From Lutjanus erythropterus (Eukaryota; Chordata; Actinopteri; Lutjaniformes; Lutjanidae), in the NCBI GenBank assembly GCA_020091685.1, contig CM034591.1:10612833-10676832 (forward strand): a stretch of DNA of 64,000 bases, written 5' to 3'. This document shows, piece after piece, positions 35,621 to 48,062 of the stretch. The stretch's first letter is position 1, and every line of letters starts with the position of its first letter. Below the pieces are notes generated by a model, which did not search any database, was not told the origin of the DNA, and saw only the letters and a list, made by a program, of their open reading frames with translations. The translations under genes and the position numbers were made by a program.

Positions 35621-37008
35621 GCCCTGAATCTGACACCTCCACAACTTGCAACCACCAATCAAAAAGTGTGCCAGCGCTGTATGGTGCGGACATAAGAAGT
35701 CTGAACGCCCTCCCTCCCCCTCCAGGCTCTTATTGCACACATGCACAGTTCTGTACAGTTGAATTACTCATTGAAATGAGATGACATATCACTTTTGTGC
35801 CTTCCATCCTCCTTGTTTATCACACTCTACTCTTCTTCACACTTCACTCTTGCTCACACAAGTCTCGCCTGCATCACACATGTCATGCCCCTGCACATTA
35901 AGACTCTGTGCGCAGGCAGGCCTCAACAGGCTCCAACAGCTCTCCAAACAGTCTTTATTCCAGATGAGGGACACGTACGGTGCCCCATTCATTTCCCAAG
36001 CGTTTATTTTCATCCCTGTCACCCTGCAGAACGCATAGGAACACTTGGCACCCATCCCGCGCCTTCAAGACCTCTATTTTCCCCTCACGTTAGCTCTGAG
36101 TGACACTGAGTGAGGAATGCAGTCCGTCTTTGGTTAAAAGCAACAAAATAAATGCAAATGAACTTTCCATTTAGGATTGTCAGGCAAAATGTGGATGTTC
36201 CCAGGATAAAAAGCCATTTGTTTGTCACTTAAAGAAGGAATGTCAATGAATCCACTATAATTAAGGAGAAATGGGACCAAAAAAAAAAAAAAAGAAAACG
36301 TGCTGCTTCTTCCTATTTTGCCACCAAGAATAAAAAACATGTAGAAGAAAGTGAAATGCAGTCAGCTGGAAGAGACAGCGTGGGATTTGAATTGAGTGGA
36401 AGCACAGAGAAATGCTTTTCGAGGTGTCACCTCTCACACCTTGAGCGTGCCCCTTTCAGTTAAAGCCCCGCCTCTCCGCTGCCATCGTAAGACCATCAAC
36501 GCTCAGGGAAACCTGCTCGGATGGTGTGAAAAAAAAAAAGAAAAGTCAATCCATAAATAACGTTGGTCTCTGAACCATAAGAAACCAAGATGCTCACCAA
36601 CTGAGCACTTCACACTTTGGTTTCTTCGGTACACTCCATCTGTGCCCAAGGCGAGGCGGTCTTCTTTCAGCGCAGAATATGCAATGAAACACTCACAGTT
36701 GCACCATATTTCTGCATCCTCAGCACAAGTTGGTAAAATATGCATTTCAAACATATTTTATTTACAACTAAAGTACCAAAAATCACATCCTGTTTCTGTC
36801 GCCCTGGAATCACACATTTTACTCACAAAGGAAACCGTATTTCAAAAGATATCACATAAAGAAATATGATGCGCTTGTCATCGGCAGGTGACAAAGCTTC
36901 AGAATTCAACAAAAGCAGGAAGACTTGAAGGACCAGCGTGAGGGAGACTGCATTCATCTCGCCTCACCCTCCCCTTCCAAGCAGCCTTGAAAACGCGAAA
37001 GTGGGCAT

Positions 37009-37352
37009 CAGTGGAGTACTCTGATCTTTAACTTAAGTAAAAATAACAATACCACATTGTAAAAAATACTCTGTTACAATTGTTAGGGGTGGAAATAACT
37101 AATTAATTACAAATACTAAAATTACTGTAATTGAGTAGTTTATTGGGGTACTTGTACTTTTATGACACGATATATTTAATAAGTTGATTGTGTGTTTTGT
37201 GTGTAAAATCAAAGAGAATATAGCAGTCAAATAAATGTAAAAGATGCAGTCTTCCCTCTGAAGTGTAGTGGAGCAGAAGTATAAAATGGCATAAAGTGGA
37301 CATACTTAAGAACAGTATTTGAGTAAATGTACTTAGTTACTCTCCACTACTG
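37009..37352. mobile_element. MITE with AGTACTC-type ends
   Basis: The left CAGTGGAGTACTCTGATC with TTTAACTTAAGTAAAAATAA and the right AGTAAATGTACTTAGTTACT with CTCCACTACTG are inverted relatives. The internal GTAATTGAGTAGTTTATTGG and GGGTACTTGTACTTTTA belong to a repeat I recognise as widespread in teleosts. No coding frame. Confidence 0.7.
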
Positions 37353-37369
37353 GTTCTGAGCAATGGTAA

Positions 37370-37576
37370 AAACATGGCAGTCCAACATAGTGTCCCCAGT
37401 GAAAGAAGACCAACAACCTCTGTAGATATAAATAGCTCATTTTAAAGGTACAAACACACAGGATTCTTATTTACAGCTGATTATACGCTAATGAAAATAT
37501 ACTTATTATTATTATATTCCATTCTTGCTATGTTCTACCAATAGATCCCCATAAATCTTGCACACTGGACCTTTAA
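37370..37576 (-). mobile_element. TTAA-ended DNA element, terminal fragment
   Basis: Read on the minus strand it begins TTAAAGGTCCAGTGTGCAAG, then ATTTATGGGGATCTATTGGT, ATATACTTATTTTC-like sequence and GAGCTATTTATATCTACAGA. This is the recognisable end of a very common teleost element. The inner TTTAAAGGTACAAACACACAG near 37442 may be a second end. Confidence 0.65.
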
Positions 37577-37809
37577 GGGCAAAGCAGGTCATGAGAACGT
37601 CGATATCAGAATGATCTTTGCCAAAGCTTTTCTCTGTAAAATCTTTTCTGTGAACAGGTATCAACACAAGTGGCCTTGAATATCAGAACCCTCTGGACCG
37701 CTACAATCTGGAATAAAAATTTTCAGCCTCACTTTTCCAGCCCACCCCGAGTGTCTGATGAATGCAGAGGTGCTTTTAAAAAGATTTCCCCAAGGCACGG
37801 GGAGCCATC

Positions 37810-37834
37810 AAAAAAAAAAAAAAAAAAAAAAAAA
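37810..37834 (+). repeat. Poly(A) run
   Basis: About 25 uninterrupted A on the plus strand. No retrogene or LINE body is recognisable directly upstream. Confidence 0.95.
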
Positions 37835-38943
37835 CTGAGAGTCAACTCTCTTTCAGGGTTCAAAAGCTCTATGAAGCCCAATTTAGCTTTGAAACATGGG
37901 GACGTTTTAATATGAAAACCCAAAAAACCGCCTCATGCATGCTCACTCGGACGGGCATTGGGAGATGAAAGGGCGGCGCGGATGAGCACGCTGGTCCCTA
38001 ACTGCGAAGGTATCTCTGTCTGTAGAACCGCAAGGAAGGAGACATGGACAGTGAATGTCAATGAGGGAGGGGAGGATAAACAAAATGCTCTCAAGTGCAG
38101 TCGAAACCTCTTTTTTATGCAGATGGAGAGGAGCTGCAAGAGTGATGGATTGTCCACTGCACAAACCTTTCAGGGCTTTGAATGAGGCACACCCTGGGTG
38201 GTGAAATTCCCCGCACAAAGCAACCTATTTTCTGACTTAAGTGTGAACTTTGCCATGCACATCCACCCTGAGAGGTCTACATAAGGAGCACAGACCCCTC
38301 AATTCCTCAGGGTAAGACTGAGTAACACGCCTCGGCTTGTGGAATTAAAACTCATCTTTTTTAGACTTTTTTCCCCATGCAATGCTTCCCAGGAATATTT
38401 TAATCTCACCAGCTACCACAGGATTTCTCAATATAAACTGACCGACCTTAACACAAAAGTCAGAAAATGGTGTATATTTTCATTTTTGTTATAATTTAAT
38501 ATTTCTTGATGATCTAGAGTACATTTTTTTAAATTAACTTGCAAAAGTGAAGTCTGCATGGAAATGCATCTTGTACAGTAATGATTCAAATGTTGTCAAA
38601 CACTTTTTACACAGAGAACAGCAGATTTAACAGCTTTGAACCTTTCAATCAAGGAAAAATACCTGCGCTTATGTGCATATGTGTTACCAAGGTTAAGAAA
38701 TGATGTACGAGGCTTATACAGATCAATTACATGATCGCTTCCTCACCAGATTTCACAATCATCAGATGGATTTATTAGTAGTTTAGCTTTGGAAATCATC
38801 CTAAACTCACATATCTGCTATCATTAAATCCAGTGTGTCGGTTCGTTTGAGAACCAATGACGAACGAACCACATCAGAGTCCACCTGCAGATGGTCCAAG
38901 ATCACCCAGTTTTTATGGATCCATCCAGACAACTAATGGAGAC

Positions 38944-39267
38944 TAGAGCTGCAACGATTAATCGATCATAAATCTATTAATTTAATAAATGCTAATTATT
39001 TTGATAGGCAACTGATCGATGTGAATAATTATTTTAAAGAAAAATGTAAAAAATTCTCTGATTCCAGCCTCTTAAATGTAAATATTTTCGGGTTTCTTTT
39101 ATCCTCTGTGACAGTAAACTGAATGTGTTTGTGTTGTGAGAAAAACGAGACATTTGAGGACGTCACCTTGGGGTTTGGGAAACACTGATCAACATTTTTC
39201 ACCATTTTCTGATGAAAATAATCGACCAATTAATCGACTATGACAAAAATCATTTGCTGCAGCCCTA
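38944..39267. mobile_element. hAT-like ATTAATCG-family element, intact copy
   Basis: The best copy in the window. TAGAGCTGCAACGATTAATC at the left and CATTTGCTGCAGCCCTA at the right are inverted. In order it holds TGATTCCAGCCTCTTAAATG, GTGACAGTAAACTGAATGTG, GAGACATTTGAGGACGTCAC, CAACATTTTTCACC and ATTAATCGACTATGAC. Flanks ATGGAGAC and AAGGAGCG agree at five of eight bases, weak support for an 8-base target duplication. It is 324 bases and non-coding. Confidence 0.75.
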
Positions 39268-41544
39268 AAGGAGCGCTCTACTGCAGTAATGTGTCAACCT
39301 AAATCAAGTAGCTAATGCTAAAGCTAATGTTACTGTACAGAAAATATTTACGCGTTGCTTGGCAACAGTCCAGTCCCAGCCCTGTTGCCGACCTATTTCT
39401 GCTGGCAGAGTAAAATAAACGATTAAATGAACAAACAAATCACATCTGTTTGTTGTGTAACTGTTGCATAAAAGCAATATCACACTCAACAGTACTCCTT
39501 CTCATTGCACTAACTTTAAGGCAAAAACAAAACAAGACACAAGGTCAGCGATGCAGAATATTTATCTTCTGCCATTTGGCCACAGCCTCTTCTGTGCAAG
39601 TGGTTCTAGGAAGTGCAGGGTCATCTGTCTTATTGCTCGCCTGAGGTACTTGCTGCCTGCAGCAGTATGGAAGCTGAATTCACTGAAAACAACCATTTTG
39701 GCAAGTATTTTGTCCTCTTGTTTGCTGCAACATTAGTGCACTGCGCTCAGTGCTCCATCTGTTGAATTCCCCTCTGTACTCTGACTTCGTGGATGGAGGC
39801 GTGCATGTCTCATAATATGAACTGGATCCACTTCAATCTGACTCAACTACTATAAGCAAAGAGTAGAAGAAGTGACAAAACTATATTGGCAAACGCTACT
39901 GTAATGTAGTTTCCTTTCCTTTTAAGCAATTATAGGCATTCCAGAATGATTCACTACTTACACACAGACAAAACCACCTGACGGTCTCACCGTACTGAAA
40001 ATTTAATAAGTTAAAAGTTTAGAATTAAACCAAAATGGCAGATGTAATTTGTCTAGTGAGATCTGCAGGCTGCAGTGGAGACTGCTCTCCTTCAGATCAT
40101 TGGTTCTAGTATTATGTTCTGTTTAATGCAGAGCTACTCATGTAGTGAGCATTACATTCCAGTTCCCTGCCAAAACACAAAAACACAAGCATCATTACCA
40201 TGCAATTGTGCTCAGGACTGTGAATAACAAGAATCCAGGCCCTGGAGAAAGGAAAGCTTGCGGAAGAAAGAATTCAGGTTTGGCTGTGTGGCAGTGAGTC
40301 GCTGGCTAATGACTTCATTGTGAAGTAAGTTGCGGATGATGCATGTGTCCTAATTGTGACTTGTTAGATCCACGCAGGCTCCATGTTAAGTCCTGACTGT
40401 TTATTCCATTTGATGAGTGGTAAAGGATAACTTTTGACACATGATAAACACCACGCTTGAAAAAAACGCTTAATTACTGCACCGCTTTCATGAAATCTGG
40501 TGTCAAGTTTAGTCTCAGGAGGCGTTGACATATATTTGAAGTAAGTCCCACGTAGAACTGCAGCTGTTTAAGTGGCAAATCAAAATTATATCAGACCCCA
40601 AAATTATGCTGCTCACGTACAAAAGATATTTTGGAGCAGATGGTAGGAAGGCATGTATAAAAGACAAAACACTCAAGCTGATTAACATGTCACGCTCGCA
40701 GCCTCATTCTCGCCGCCATGATTCTATCCTTCAGGTCCAAAGTGAAAATGAGAACATTTAAGGGGAATCTCTGGTTGTGTGCGCCGTGAGCGGTGGGGAA
40801 AATGTGCGCAGATGCCTCACGCATATTGGAAAATGCCCTGTGTACAGCTGTAGTGTAGCGAAGGGGAGTGGAGGTGCAGGATGGGGAGCAGCGGGGCCCC
40901 GAAAACGCAGAAGAGTAAAGCGAGTTGGGGAAGTCATTATGCACAAAGAGTTTATCTTCATCTGCTGACTCCAGCAGTCAATTATCACTCTCATTAGAAC
41001 ACCGTAATTGCAGCAGCCAAAGCACAGTGCAGGAACAGGCTGAAAATGGTCTGAGTTCAATTGGACAGTACACTTTAATTTGAATTTGTAAATGCAGCTT
41101 CATTGTAGTGAAGAAATGTCCCCAGGTATTTGGAGGTTTTCCAAACACTCTCAGAGCAGCAGCACATAATCTGGCGCAGGCACAGTGACAAAAACACTCT
41201 GAAGATATGTTTGTGCTACACATAACAGCGTTAGAGAATTCATTTAATGGGGAATTAATCTATTTCCTGGCTGTATGCTTAAAGGGAAGGTTTTGCACTC
41301 TTCATGTGGATGTCCAATCAGTATTGACAGTAAATGCAGTCTGTCCTCAGTATGTTCCATAATGACAGGGAAAGCTGAGTTCTCCTGCTGCAAAATCTGT
41401 CCAATGATGACACAGCGATGTCAGTGGTATTAAGGGAGAACTACAGCATATTTCAGCTTGGATTTCTAGGCTGATGACACACTAGATGAGCATTTTTGTC
41501 ACCTAACATTATGTTTTGGCCATTAAAGAAAAAGATCTAGGCGA

Positions 41545-41696
41545 GGGTGGTGGCCTTCTTTGGGTTGTGGGCAAAACAAGACATTTGAGAGTGTCAGTGA
41601 TCAGTTTTTTGACATTTTATGGACAAAAACAATGAATTAATTAATTGAGAAAATGATCGACAGATTAAACAATAATGAAATCAATCCAGCCCTACA
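41545..41696. mobile_element. hAT-like ATTAATCG-family element, right half
   Basis: TTGGGTTGTGGGCAAAACAA, GACATTTGAGAGTGTCAGTG, GACATTTTATGGACAAAAAC, TTAATTGAGAAAATGATCGA and CAATCCAGCCCTAC follow the order of the right half of the 38944 copy. The left half is missing. Confidence 0.65.
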
Positions 41697-43072
41697 AACA
41701 ACCTTACTTTGGTGCTCAACTTTTAATTTAGAATCAGAGTAAACCTCACATTGAAAGATGACATATCACACTAGAGGATTTCCAGAAATACACAAAGACA
41801 ATTAGTTGCATGGGTGTACATTCCCACGCACACACAGAAACACACACCAGGCGCTGAGGTGTCTGGAGAGCAGAGATAGGGCTGTCTCCATCAGCCTCTA
41901 CACCTACCCAGAGGACCTAATCAGTCAGTGAATACACGTAAAATGGAGGCTGTCATCTACCTCCAGCCCAACAGACTCCCTGCCGACACTTTTCTCCTGC
42001 CGCCGTCCTCCTGAGAGGAAAAAAAAAGATGGATCTTTCTCTACAGCTCCATCCGCAAACCGAGATTTCCCACATCATATTTCCTCAGACGCCAAAGCTC
42101 AGTCCTGTTTCTCCTTCGCAGCCTCATGTCTGCAGCTGGATACAAGTCTCTCCTTTTTTTTAAAACAGTATTTTACTTATTTTTCCTTTCATTACTCGTG
42201 CTCCGAGGGTAGCTGAATGTTTTCATATTTCAGCTGTGCGTATGATTAATGCACCTCGGCAGACATTCAGGTTTTACCAGAGTCTCGGCTCCCATCGACA
42301 GCCGCTCTCATCTTGTCGCTTCCATCCCTTCTACCATGTGAGGACAGTGCAGGAGATGGATGGAAATCAGGGTAATGGAACACCGCTGTGACCCTGACCC
42401 TGCTTCCAGGTCACAGCCATTCGTCATGGCGACGACCCCGGCACTCAGCAGCCAAGCAACACATAATTGGTCATAAGGGGGAAGCGGCTGCACCTGGAAA
42501 TGTGCACACCGATGACACGGGTTTGGCTCAGGCAACGTCTGCACATAGGTGCATACTGTAAAAGCTCCCGAGAATCTATCCTGTCTTTTTTGCGAAGTTC
42601 TCCATCCACACTGAAATGGCAAACTTATGATTGAATGGTTTCCTTTTTCCTGTTTTAACTGGCAAACAACAAAAATGTGCATTATAGCAATCATTTGGTA
42701 GAAAATGGGCCAGACAGCACAGTTACTTCCTTTGGTCTCAGCTAGTTTAACCTCCACTGAATCATCTCCTGCTCCACTTACATTGTGTATTCTTGTCACA
42801 ACTTATTTGTTCTTTGTTGTTTCTGTTGGCAGACAACTGTATAATGCAGCGATTTGTTCACAGCGGATAAGTGGGACCTGTTATCCAAGTCGAGCAATAA
42901 TTACTGCGCTGCTGCAGTGAGATGGTTGATCAAATCACTCTTTTATATGCTCATGAGGATGCCTTGACAACGTAATATAAATACAGATCAGAGATACCTG
43001 TATTGTGTGACAGGCTATATATATATAGACATTAAATATATACGACAGCAATGCTCTCCTCTGTCGCGTCTA

Positions 43073-44034
43073 TACCTGTCATTAACATGTTTCTTGGGTG
43101 ATCTGAAGTGGACAATCATAGTACAGGTTGAGATCCGATCGCTCAGACCACATGTGGAGGTGGTTTGAGGTGCGAAAGGCCGCACTGACGGGCCGCCAAC
43201 TCCACTTATGTCCCGTAAGTACACAGGAAACACACTGTCCGATTTTCATTTAGTTCACTGTAATGCAAATTATGTGTTTGTGCTCTCTTACCTGCCAAAA
43301 TAAACAGCAGATGTTTGTGAACACGCTGTCTGCTTAAACTGATTTCACCACTGAACTGTTAACCACAACATCCCCAGACTCCCTTAAGAAATTGAGCAAT
43401 TTTGAGAGTTGTTGAGTGAGGAGGAAAAGTTCGTGAACTTTGCAAAACAGCAACAGCAAAATCTTAGTCATTTGTGCCTTCTTGTGAATTCGGCATTAAG
43501 TGCAAAACATTAAGTTGTTTCTTTCCCTGTAAAAGTTAGTTAACACTGAGCAGCTACATGTTTGAACACTGTTTCAACTGATTTCCCCATACATACAGGC
43601 TACATCTTTGTCGCCTATGGAGAAAGTCCCCAGACTTCCTTAAAAATTCCACATTTTGAGAGCTGTTGAGTTAGGAGAAACTTTATCAGCTATGTGAAAC
43701 TTGGTCTACAACAAATTCTTAATTATTTGGTCCTTCTGGTAAATTTGGCAAATGCTGTACATTAAGTTGTTTCTTTCTTTGTGAAAAAAAAACAAAAAAC
43801 ATTGTGCATGTTTGCCGGCTGTTGGTTAAAAACATATTTGCTATTTGCAAATGGAAATGATGAAGCAATGCGATTATTTGCATACAGAGCGGGGAAGTAA
43901 GACTTGATCACAGGTGGTCACTTGAGATGCATATGGAGACATTTTAAGGCCAGATGTAAACTCATGTACTTGGAGCTGCCCACTTGTGACTGGATCATCC
44001 AGGATGCGTGTTAATGCATGCTGGATGAGCCTGG
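43073..44034. mobile_element. ~0.96-kb DNA element with long inverted ends and an internal 256-bp duplication
   Basis: The left end CTGTCATTAACATGTTTCTT, GGGTGATCTGAAGTGGACAA, TAGTACAGGTT is mirrored at the right by CTTGGAGCTGCCCACTTGTG, ACTGGATCATCCAGGATGCG, TGTTAATGCATGCTGG. Similar CATTAACATGCG/GGGTGATC/CAAGTGGACAGC ends occur in a common teleost element. Inside, 43372-43600 and 43628-43850 are direct repeats (TCCCCAGACT, TTTTGAGAG, GTTGAG, ACATTAAGTTGTTTCTTTC). No coding frame. Confidence 0.7.
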
Positions 44035-44149
44035 TGTAAACAGGCTTTTTGAAATATTCCTCCACAGCACCTAACCGTGTTTAAGCAGACATATGTCCTC
44101 TACATCGTGTCCAAACTCCAACAAACGAGCTTTCAGAAAAACGAAGAGT

Positions 44150-44183
44150 GCTTTTTTTTTCTTTTTTTTTGGGGGGGGGGGGG
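44150..44183. repeat. T-rich run followed by poly(G)
   Basis: TTTTTTTTTC and a second T run, then about 14 G. A likely length-variable site. Confidence 0.9.
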
Positions 44184-44485
44184 TGTAAAATGGTGACCTA
44201 TTCCAGATAACAAGTGGAAAAAAAAAGTCTGGAAAAGATTTGTCTTTTAAAATTAGGCAGCTTGCTGTGGACAAAACTCCCACGCACACACACTCACAAA
44301 CAACAGATTAAATTTCAAAGAGGAAAACAATGACATGGTTGATGTATTTCTTTCTGGGTGTTCCTTGGAGAATGAGGGAGATGTTTTTTTGTTGTTTTTG
44401 AGATTTATTACTGTTTGTTTGCCATTTTGGCGCTTTATGACTTGGATGCAGCCACTGTGGAACTGCAGAATGGGTAAGTGCTGCA

Positions 44486-44488
<3 letters not shown>

Positions 44489-44553
<65 letters not shown>
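44489..44553. repeat. (GT)n microsatellite
   Basis: About 32 GT units. The apparent Thr/His or Cys/Val repeat proteins across it are artefacts. A purine-rich stretch (about 44565-44720) follows. Confidence 0.97.
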
Positions 44554-44556
<3 letters not shown>

Positions 44557-44886
44557 GAGCAGTACAGACAGAGAGGTGGAGGGATAATAAAGAGAAAATG
44601 GAGGGCTGAGAGAGGTAGTAAAGACGGTAAAAAGAAAGGACAGCAGGTTGATTAAGTGAGAGACGGGATAAAGAGAGCAAGTCAAAGGAGGAAGAGTGAG
44701 AAGTGAAGGAGAGGAAGCTGTAGTAGTGGTGGGAGCTGTAGTTTCTTTTTGGTTGTGTGAAAAGATACAAGCAGGATGAATGAATGCAGCTCAGTGAGTG
44801 GTTAGACATTATCTGATTGGGTTTTATCGCTGTATGTAGTCAGAAACAGATCAGCCTTTGAGATAACAGGGGTTTTTTTCTTTTGT

Positions 44887-44889
44887 CTG

Positions 44890-44961
<72 letters not shown>
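44887..44961. repeat. (GT)n microsatellite
   Basis: About 37 GT units with one GC interruption near the start, abutting an inverted repeat at 44963. Confidence 0.97.
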
Positions 44962-44962
44962 G

Positions 44963-45136
44963 GCTGCTGCTAACTGTAGCTGGCGTTAGCTAGTTTGCTC
45001 AGTTAGCTGTGCAACTAGTTTATTTTTTTAGTTAGCTAATAAAGTTTTATTTAAGCTTTAAAGCTAATATTAAATAGGACTGCTAGCAGCACAGCTAACT
45101 GAGCTAACCAGCTATGGCAGCTACAGTTAGCAGCAG
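44963..45136. repeat. Inverted repeat (hairpin) with ~50-bp arms
   Basis: The left arm 44963-45012 begins GCTGCTGCTAACTGTAGCTG and ends CTCAGTTAGCTGTGC. The right arm 45089-45136 begins GCACAGCTAACTGAGCTAAC and ends GCTACAGTTAGCAGCAG. They are reverse complements with a few mismatches around the middle. The AT-rich loop is about 76 bases. It may be a small MITE. Confidence 0.85.
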
Positions 45137-47133
45137 ACTGAGGTTACTTTAGCAACACGTCCAGCTATCTGTCCATCAGGAAACTGCCGTGAATCACCAA
45201 GTGTTGAGGCAGAACAGCCAAAGCACATTAGAGAGAAAACCAGAAAATATTTTCTCTATCAACCAAATCAGTGAATAAAGTTTTAAAGTTGTGTTTTTGT
45301 ACAGTCCACCCCTGTGAACAGGCTTCGTGGACCAGGTGAAGAAACTTGTTATTTTCAGAGGTCAGGTGAAGGTTGAAAATCTGAGAGGAAGTTCATATGC
45401 ACCACAGTAACCTGTTTTCTTGGCAGCTGTACATTTAGGAACTCAGACTGGCTCATATTAAGTTTAATAAAGGATGTGAAATCATTTGTAAAAAAAAACA
45501 AAAAACACAACATAATTACACAAAAGCCCACTATTCATCTGAGGAAGGAGACTTTTATTTGCTCATTTACTTGGATTAGAGACACTTGAGACAAAGCTCC
45601 AAATAATGTTCCCTCTTGTTAAAGGTTCAGGATCATGTAAAAACCTGTACGAGGCTAACAAATTGGGATTCTCTCGCCAAGTGTTGCCATGTTCTTCTAA
45701 TCTGCATAACCGCATAAGAACAAACTGGTTTCTTGTTTACATGAGAGTGTAAGAAATCGGATTATTGCCCAGAGCTGACAGTAACAGGGTTGTGTGAGTG
45801 CATGTTAACTGTAAACGGTAACAGTACATATGCATATGCATCCATGTTTAGGTTCTCTTGCAGCATTTTCTTCATCTGTCACTAAAGCAAGAATCCAATT
45901 AGTGATTCTGAATGTGGAGTCATGCTGAAGGAGCCACGCATAAAGACACATTTACAGAAAATCTTGCTACCGACGGCAACCTCGGTGCATATGGACCATT
46001 ATCCAAACTGAACGTCTCTATCCATGTTTGCCTGACATCCATTTCACTTTGTCAACACAGCTGACGTCTGACAATTCACAGTATTCACAGGAGCCAACTT
46101 AATTAATCAACTGTATGTCCAACAAAGTGCTCCAGACAATAACACAACGGGCTATCTGTGCAAGAGTGACGCAATCATCTTTTTTTTCATATTTTCAAGC
46201 TGTCATGTCCTTGGGGGATATGACAGCTTGTCCCCCCCTCCTAAAAAAAAACAGATTAAAATACATCAAAAAAGGGATTAAAGAATCTGCCGACACCCCT
46301 AAATCCTTCAAAGGGCGTCCGACTCTATCAAAGGATGAGCACGCTTAAATATAAGGCGACACACATGACACACGAAGAGTGCTGCTGTTCAGTTTTTATA
46401 ATTTCTACAACTGTGAGGAGGAGAGAGAAATTAGATTTCAGTGAAACATGATATCAAAGCGGAGTGATAAGTAGCTTTGGTTATCTTTGTATACCACAGT
46501 AGCCTATAGGTGAAAACATGAGAAAACAGACGGGAGCAGATAAGGCAGAAAAACAAAGAGAGAAAACAAAGAGCTGATTTATTTGAATAGAGAAGTGTCT
46601 GGTCTACATATGAGAGGTCAGAAAGGAAGCAGGACGAAGAGAGTCGAGGACGGTGCAGGGGTGGATATTTCATTTCACTGCTGAGACGGACAATAAACAG
46701 AAAAGTTTCTCAAGAACAGTCCCTGAAGGGGACACCAGGAGTGACGCCCAAAGCACTCTTCATAAGGGTCGTACCGGCATCTTCAAATGTTTTAAATAAT
46801 TAGAAGAGAAGCAGCAAATATATGTCTGATTAGATTCAGTTTTCCTGAAGAAGCAGGTCTCTGTTTTGCTGTCAAGGTGAAAAAAATCCAGAACGCTATG
46901 AAGCCTACCAGAAAATTCACATATTAACACTGTGTGTGTTGTTATTAAGTATTTTTTAATGAATTAAGTCTTTGTTTATTACTAAAATTATTCATACAAT
47001 TATACAGTGACAGCCATTTTACATGCAGTAAGAAAAAAATATATACTAGGACCTAATTATGTATCTTTAATCTTAAATTATTGAATATTTACTTATATTT
47101 TTGTATGAAAACAGCATTTTTTGGTTTAATAAA

Positions 47134-47385
47134 GTATTTTCATTATCAATTAATCTGTCGATTATTTTCTGGATTAATTGATGAGTTGTTTGGTCCACAA
47201 AATGTCAGAGATGACCTCCTCTAATCTCTTGTTTTGTCCACAACCTAAAGATATTCAGTTAGTAGTAAAGAAACCAGAAATATACACATTTTTTCCCTTC
47301 AAAATGACTGGATTAATGGATTATCAAAATAGTTGGTGATTAATTCAATAACTGAATAATAATCAATTAAATGTTGCAGCTCAAA
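47134..47385. mobile_element. hAT-like ATTAATCG-family element copy
   Basis: TTTTCATTATCAATTAATCT, GTCGATTATTTTCTGGATTA, GTTTGGTCCACAAAATGTCA, CTTGTTTTGTCCACAACC, AAAGATATTCAGTTAGTAGT, ATCAAAATAGTTGGTGATTA and AATGTTGCAGCTC: the reverse orientation of the 38944 copy. Confidence 0.72.
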
Positions 47386-47559
47386 GGCAAACCACTTGAG
47401 AATCAGTTGAAAACTCATTGAATTATGATGATTTCTATTAAAGTTAGACCTCCTGCCTCCACAGGCACACATGCATCAGGGGAAGCGGCTGCCAATGACT
47501 AATATGGCGCCCGATGACGATACATAAGATTCACCTGGACGGTAACAGTGTGAACAAAA

Positions 47560-47960
47560 TGCAGTTTGTGAATGTGTCTTATTCTGTTGAAAGGTAGAAG
47601 TAAAGAAAAATGTCCGACACATTGTTTGTTTTAAGTTGATCTTTGCAAAATAGCTTCTTACAGGAGGTCAGCCACCACAGAGTTGGACAGTTTGCTCCAC
47701 TGACACTCGTCTCGTATCGATGGCTCATGTGTGTGGTGATGACAGGAAGTGGACCAAACCACTGTGAAGCCTATAAAATAAACTTAAAAATACATTGTTT
47801 TCATCTATAATCAGCACAAGTGCTTCCAGAACATCTTATCTTAAATTATAAAGTCATGTTTACAGTGATATCTTGAGGGAGACGACCGTCTGTTGTTCCC
47901 AGAAAAAGGGGGGGCCGGACCCCCCTGCCCCCCCTGTAATGTCCGCCCTTGATAGTGGTA
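47560..47960. repeat. Interspersed repeat, copy 2 of 2 in the window
   Basis: Aligns in the same orientation with 1420-1690 through the AGCACAAGTGCTT core and the trailing C-rich stretch. Upstream it also shares GTAGAAGTAAAGAAAA. This copy contains GGGGGGGCCGGACCCCCC, a short perfect GC palindrome. The class is unassigned. Confidence 0.5.
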
Positions 47961-48014
47961 GAAAAGGAGAAAGGGGCAAAATGAATTCTCTGTTTTCTCA
48001 TTTGGGGGTTTCCC

Positions 48015-48062
48015 TGTTAAGCGGCGGCGGAGGCGGCGGCGTTGGTGGAGAGGTGGGGCTCA
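48015..48062. repeat. GGC/GGA-rich, G-quadruplex-prone tract
   Basis: GGCGGCGGAGGCGGCGGCG is followed by GGTGGAGAGGTGGGG on the plus strand. Several closely spaced GG runs could allow a two-tier quadruplex. Not an exon by any splice or frame evidence. Confidence 0.7.

Noticed and set aside
42308..42799. Longest open frame in the window (163 codons, minus strand)
   Set aside because: No domain, signal peptide or family resemblance; no splice context; length is plausible by chance in 64 kb. Not called as a gene.
44308..44809. His/Thr and Cys/Val repeat 'proteins' on both strands
   Set aside because: They are translations of the GT microsatellite at 44489-44553.
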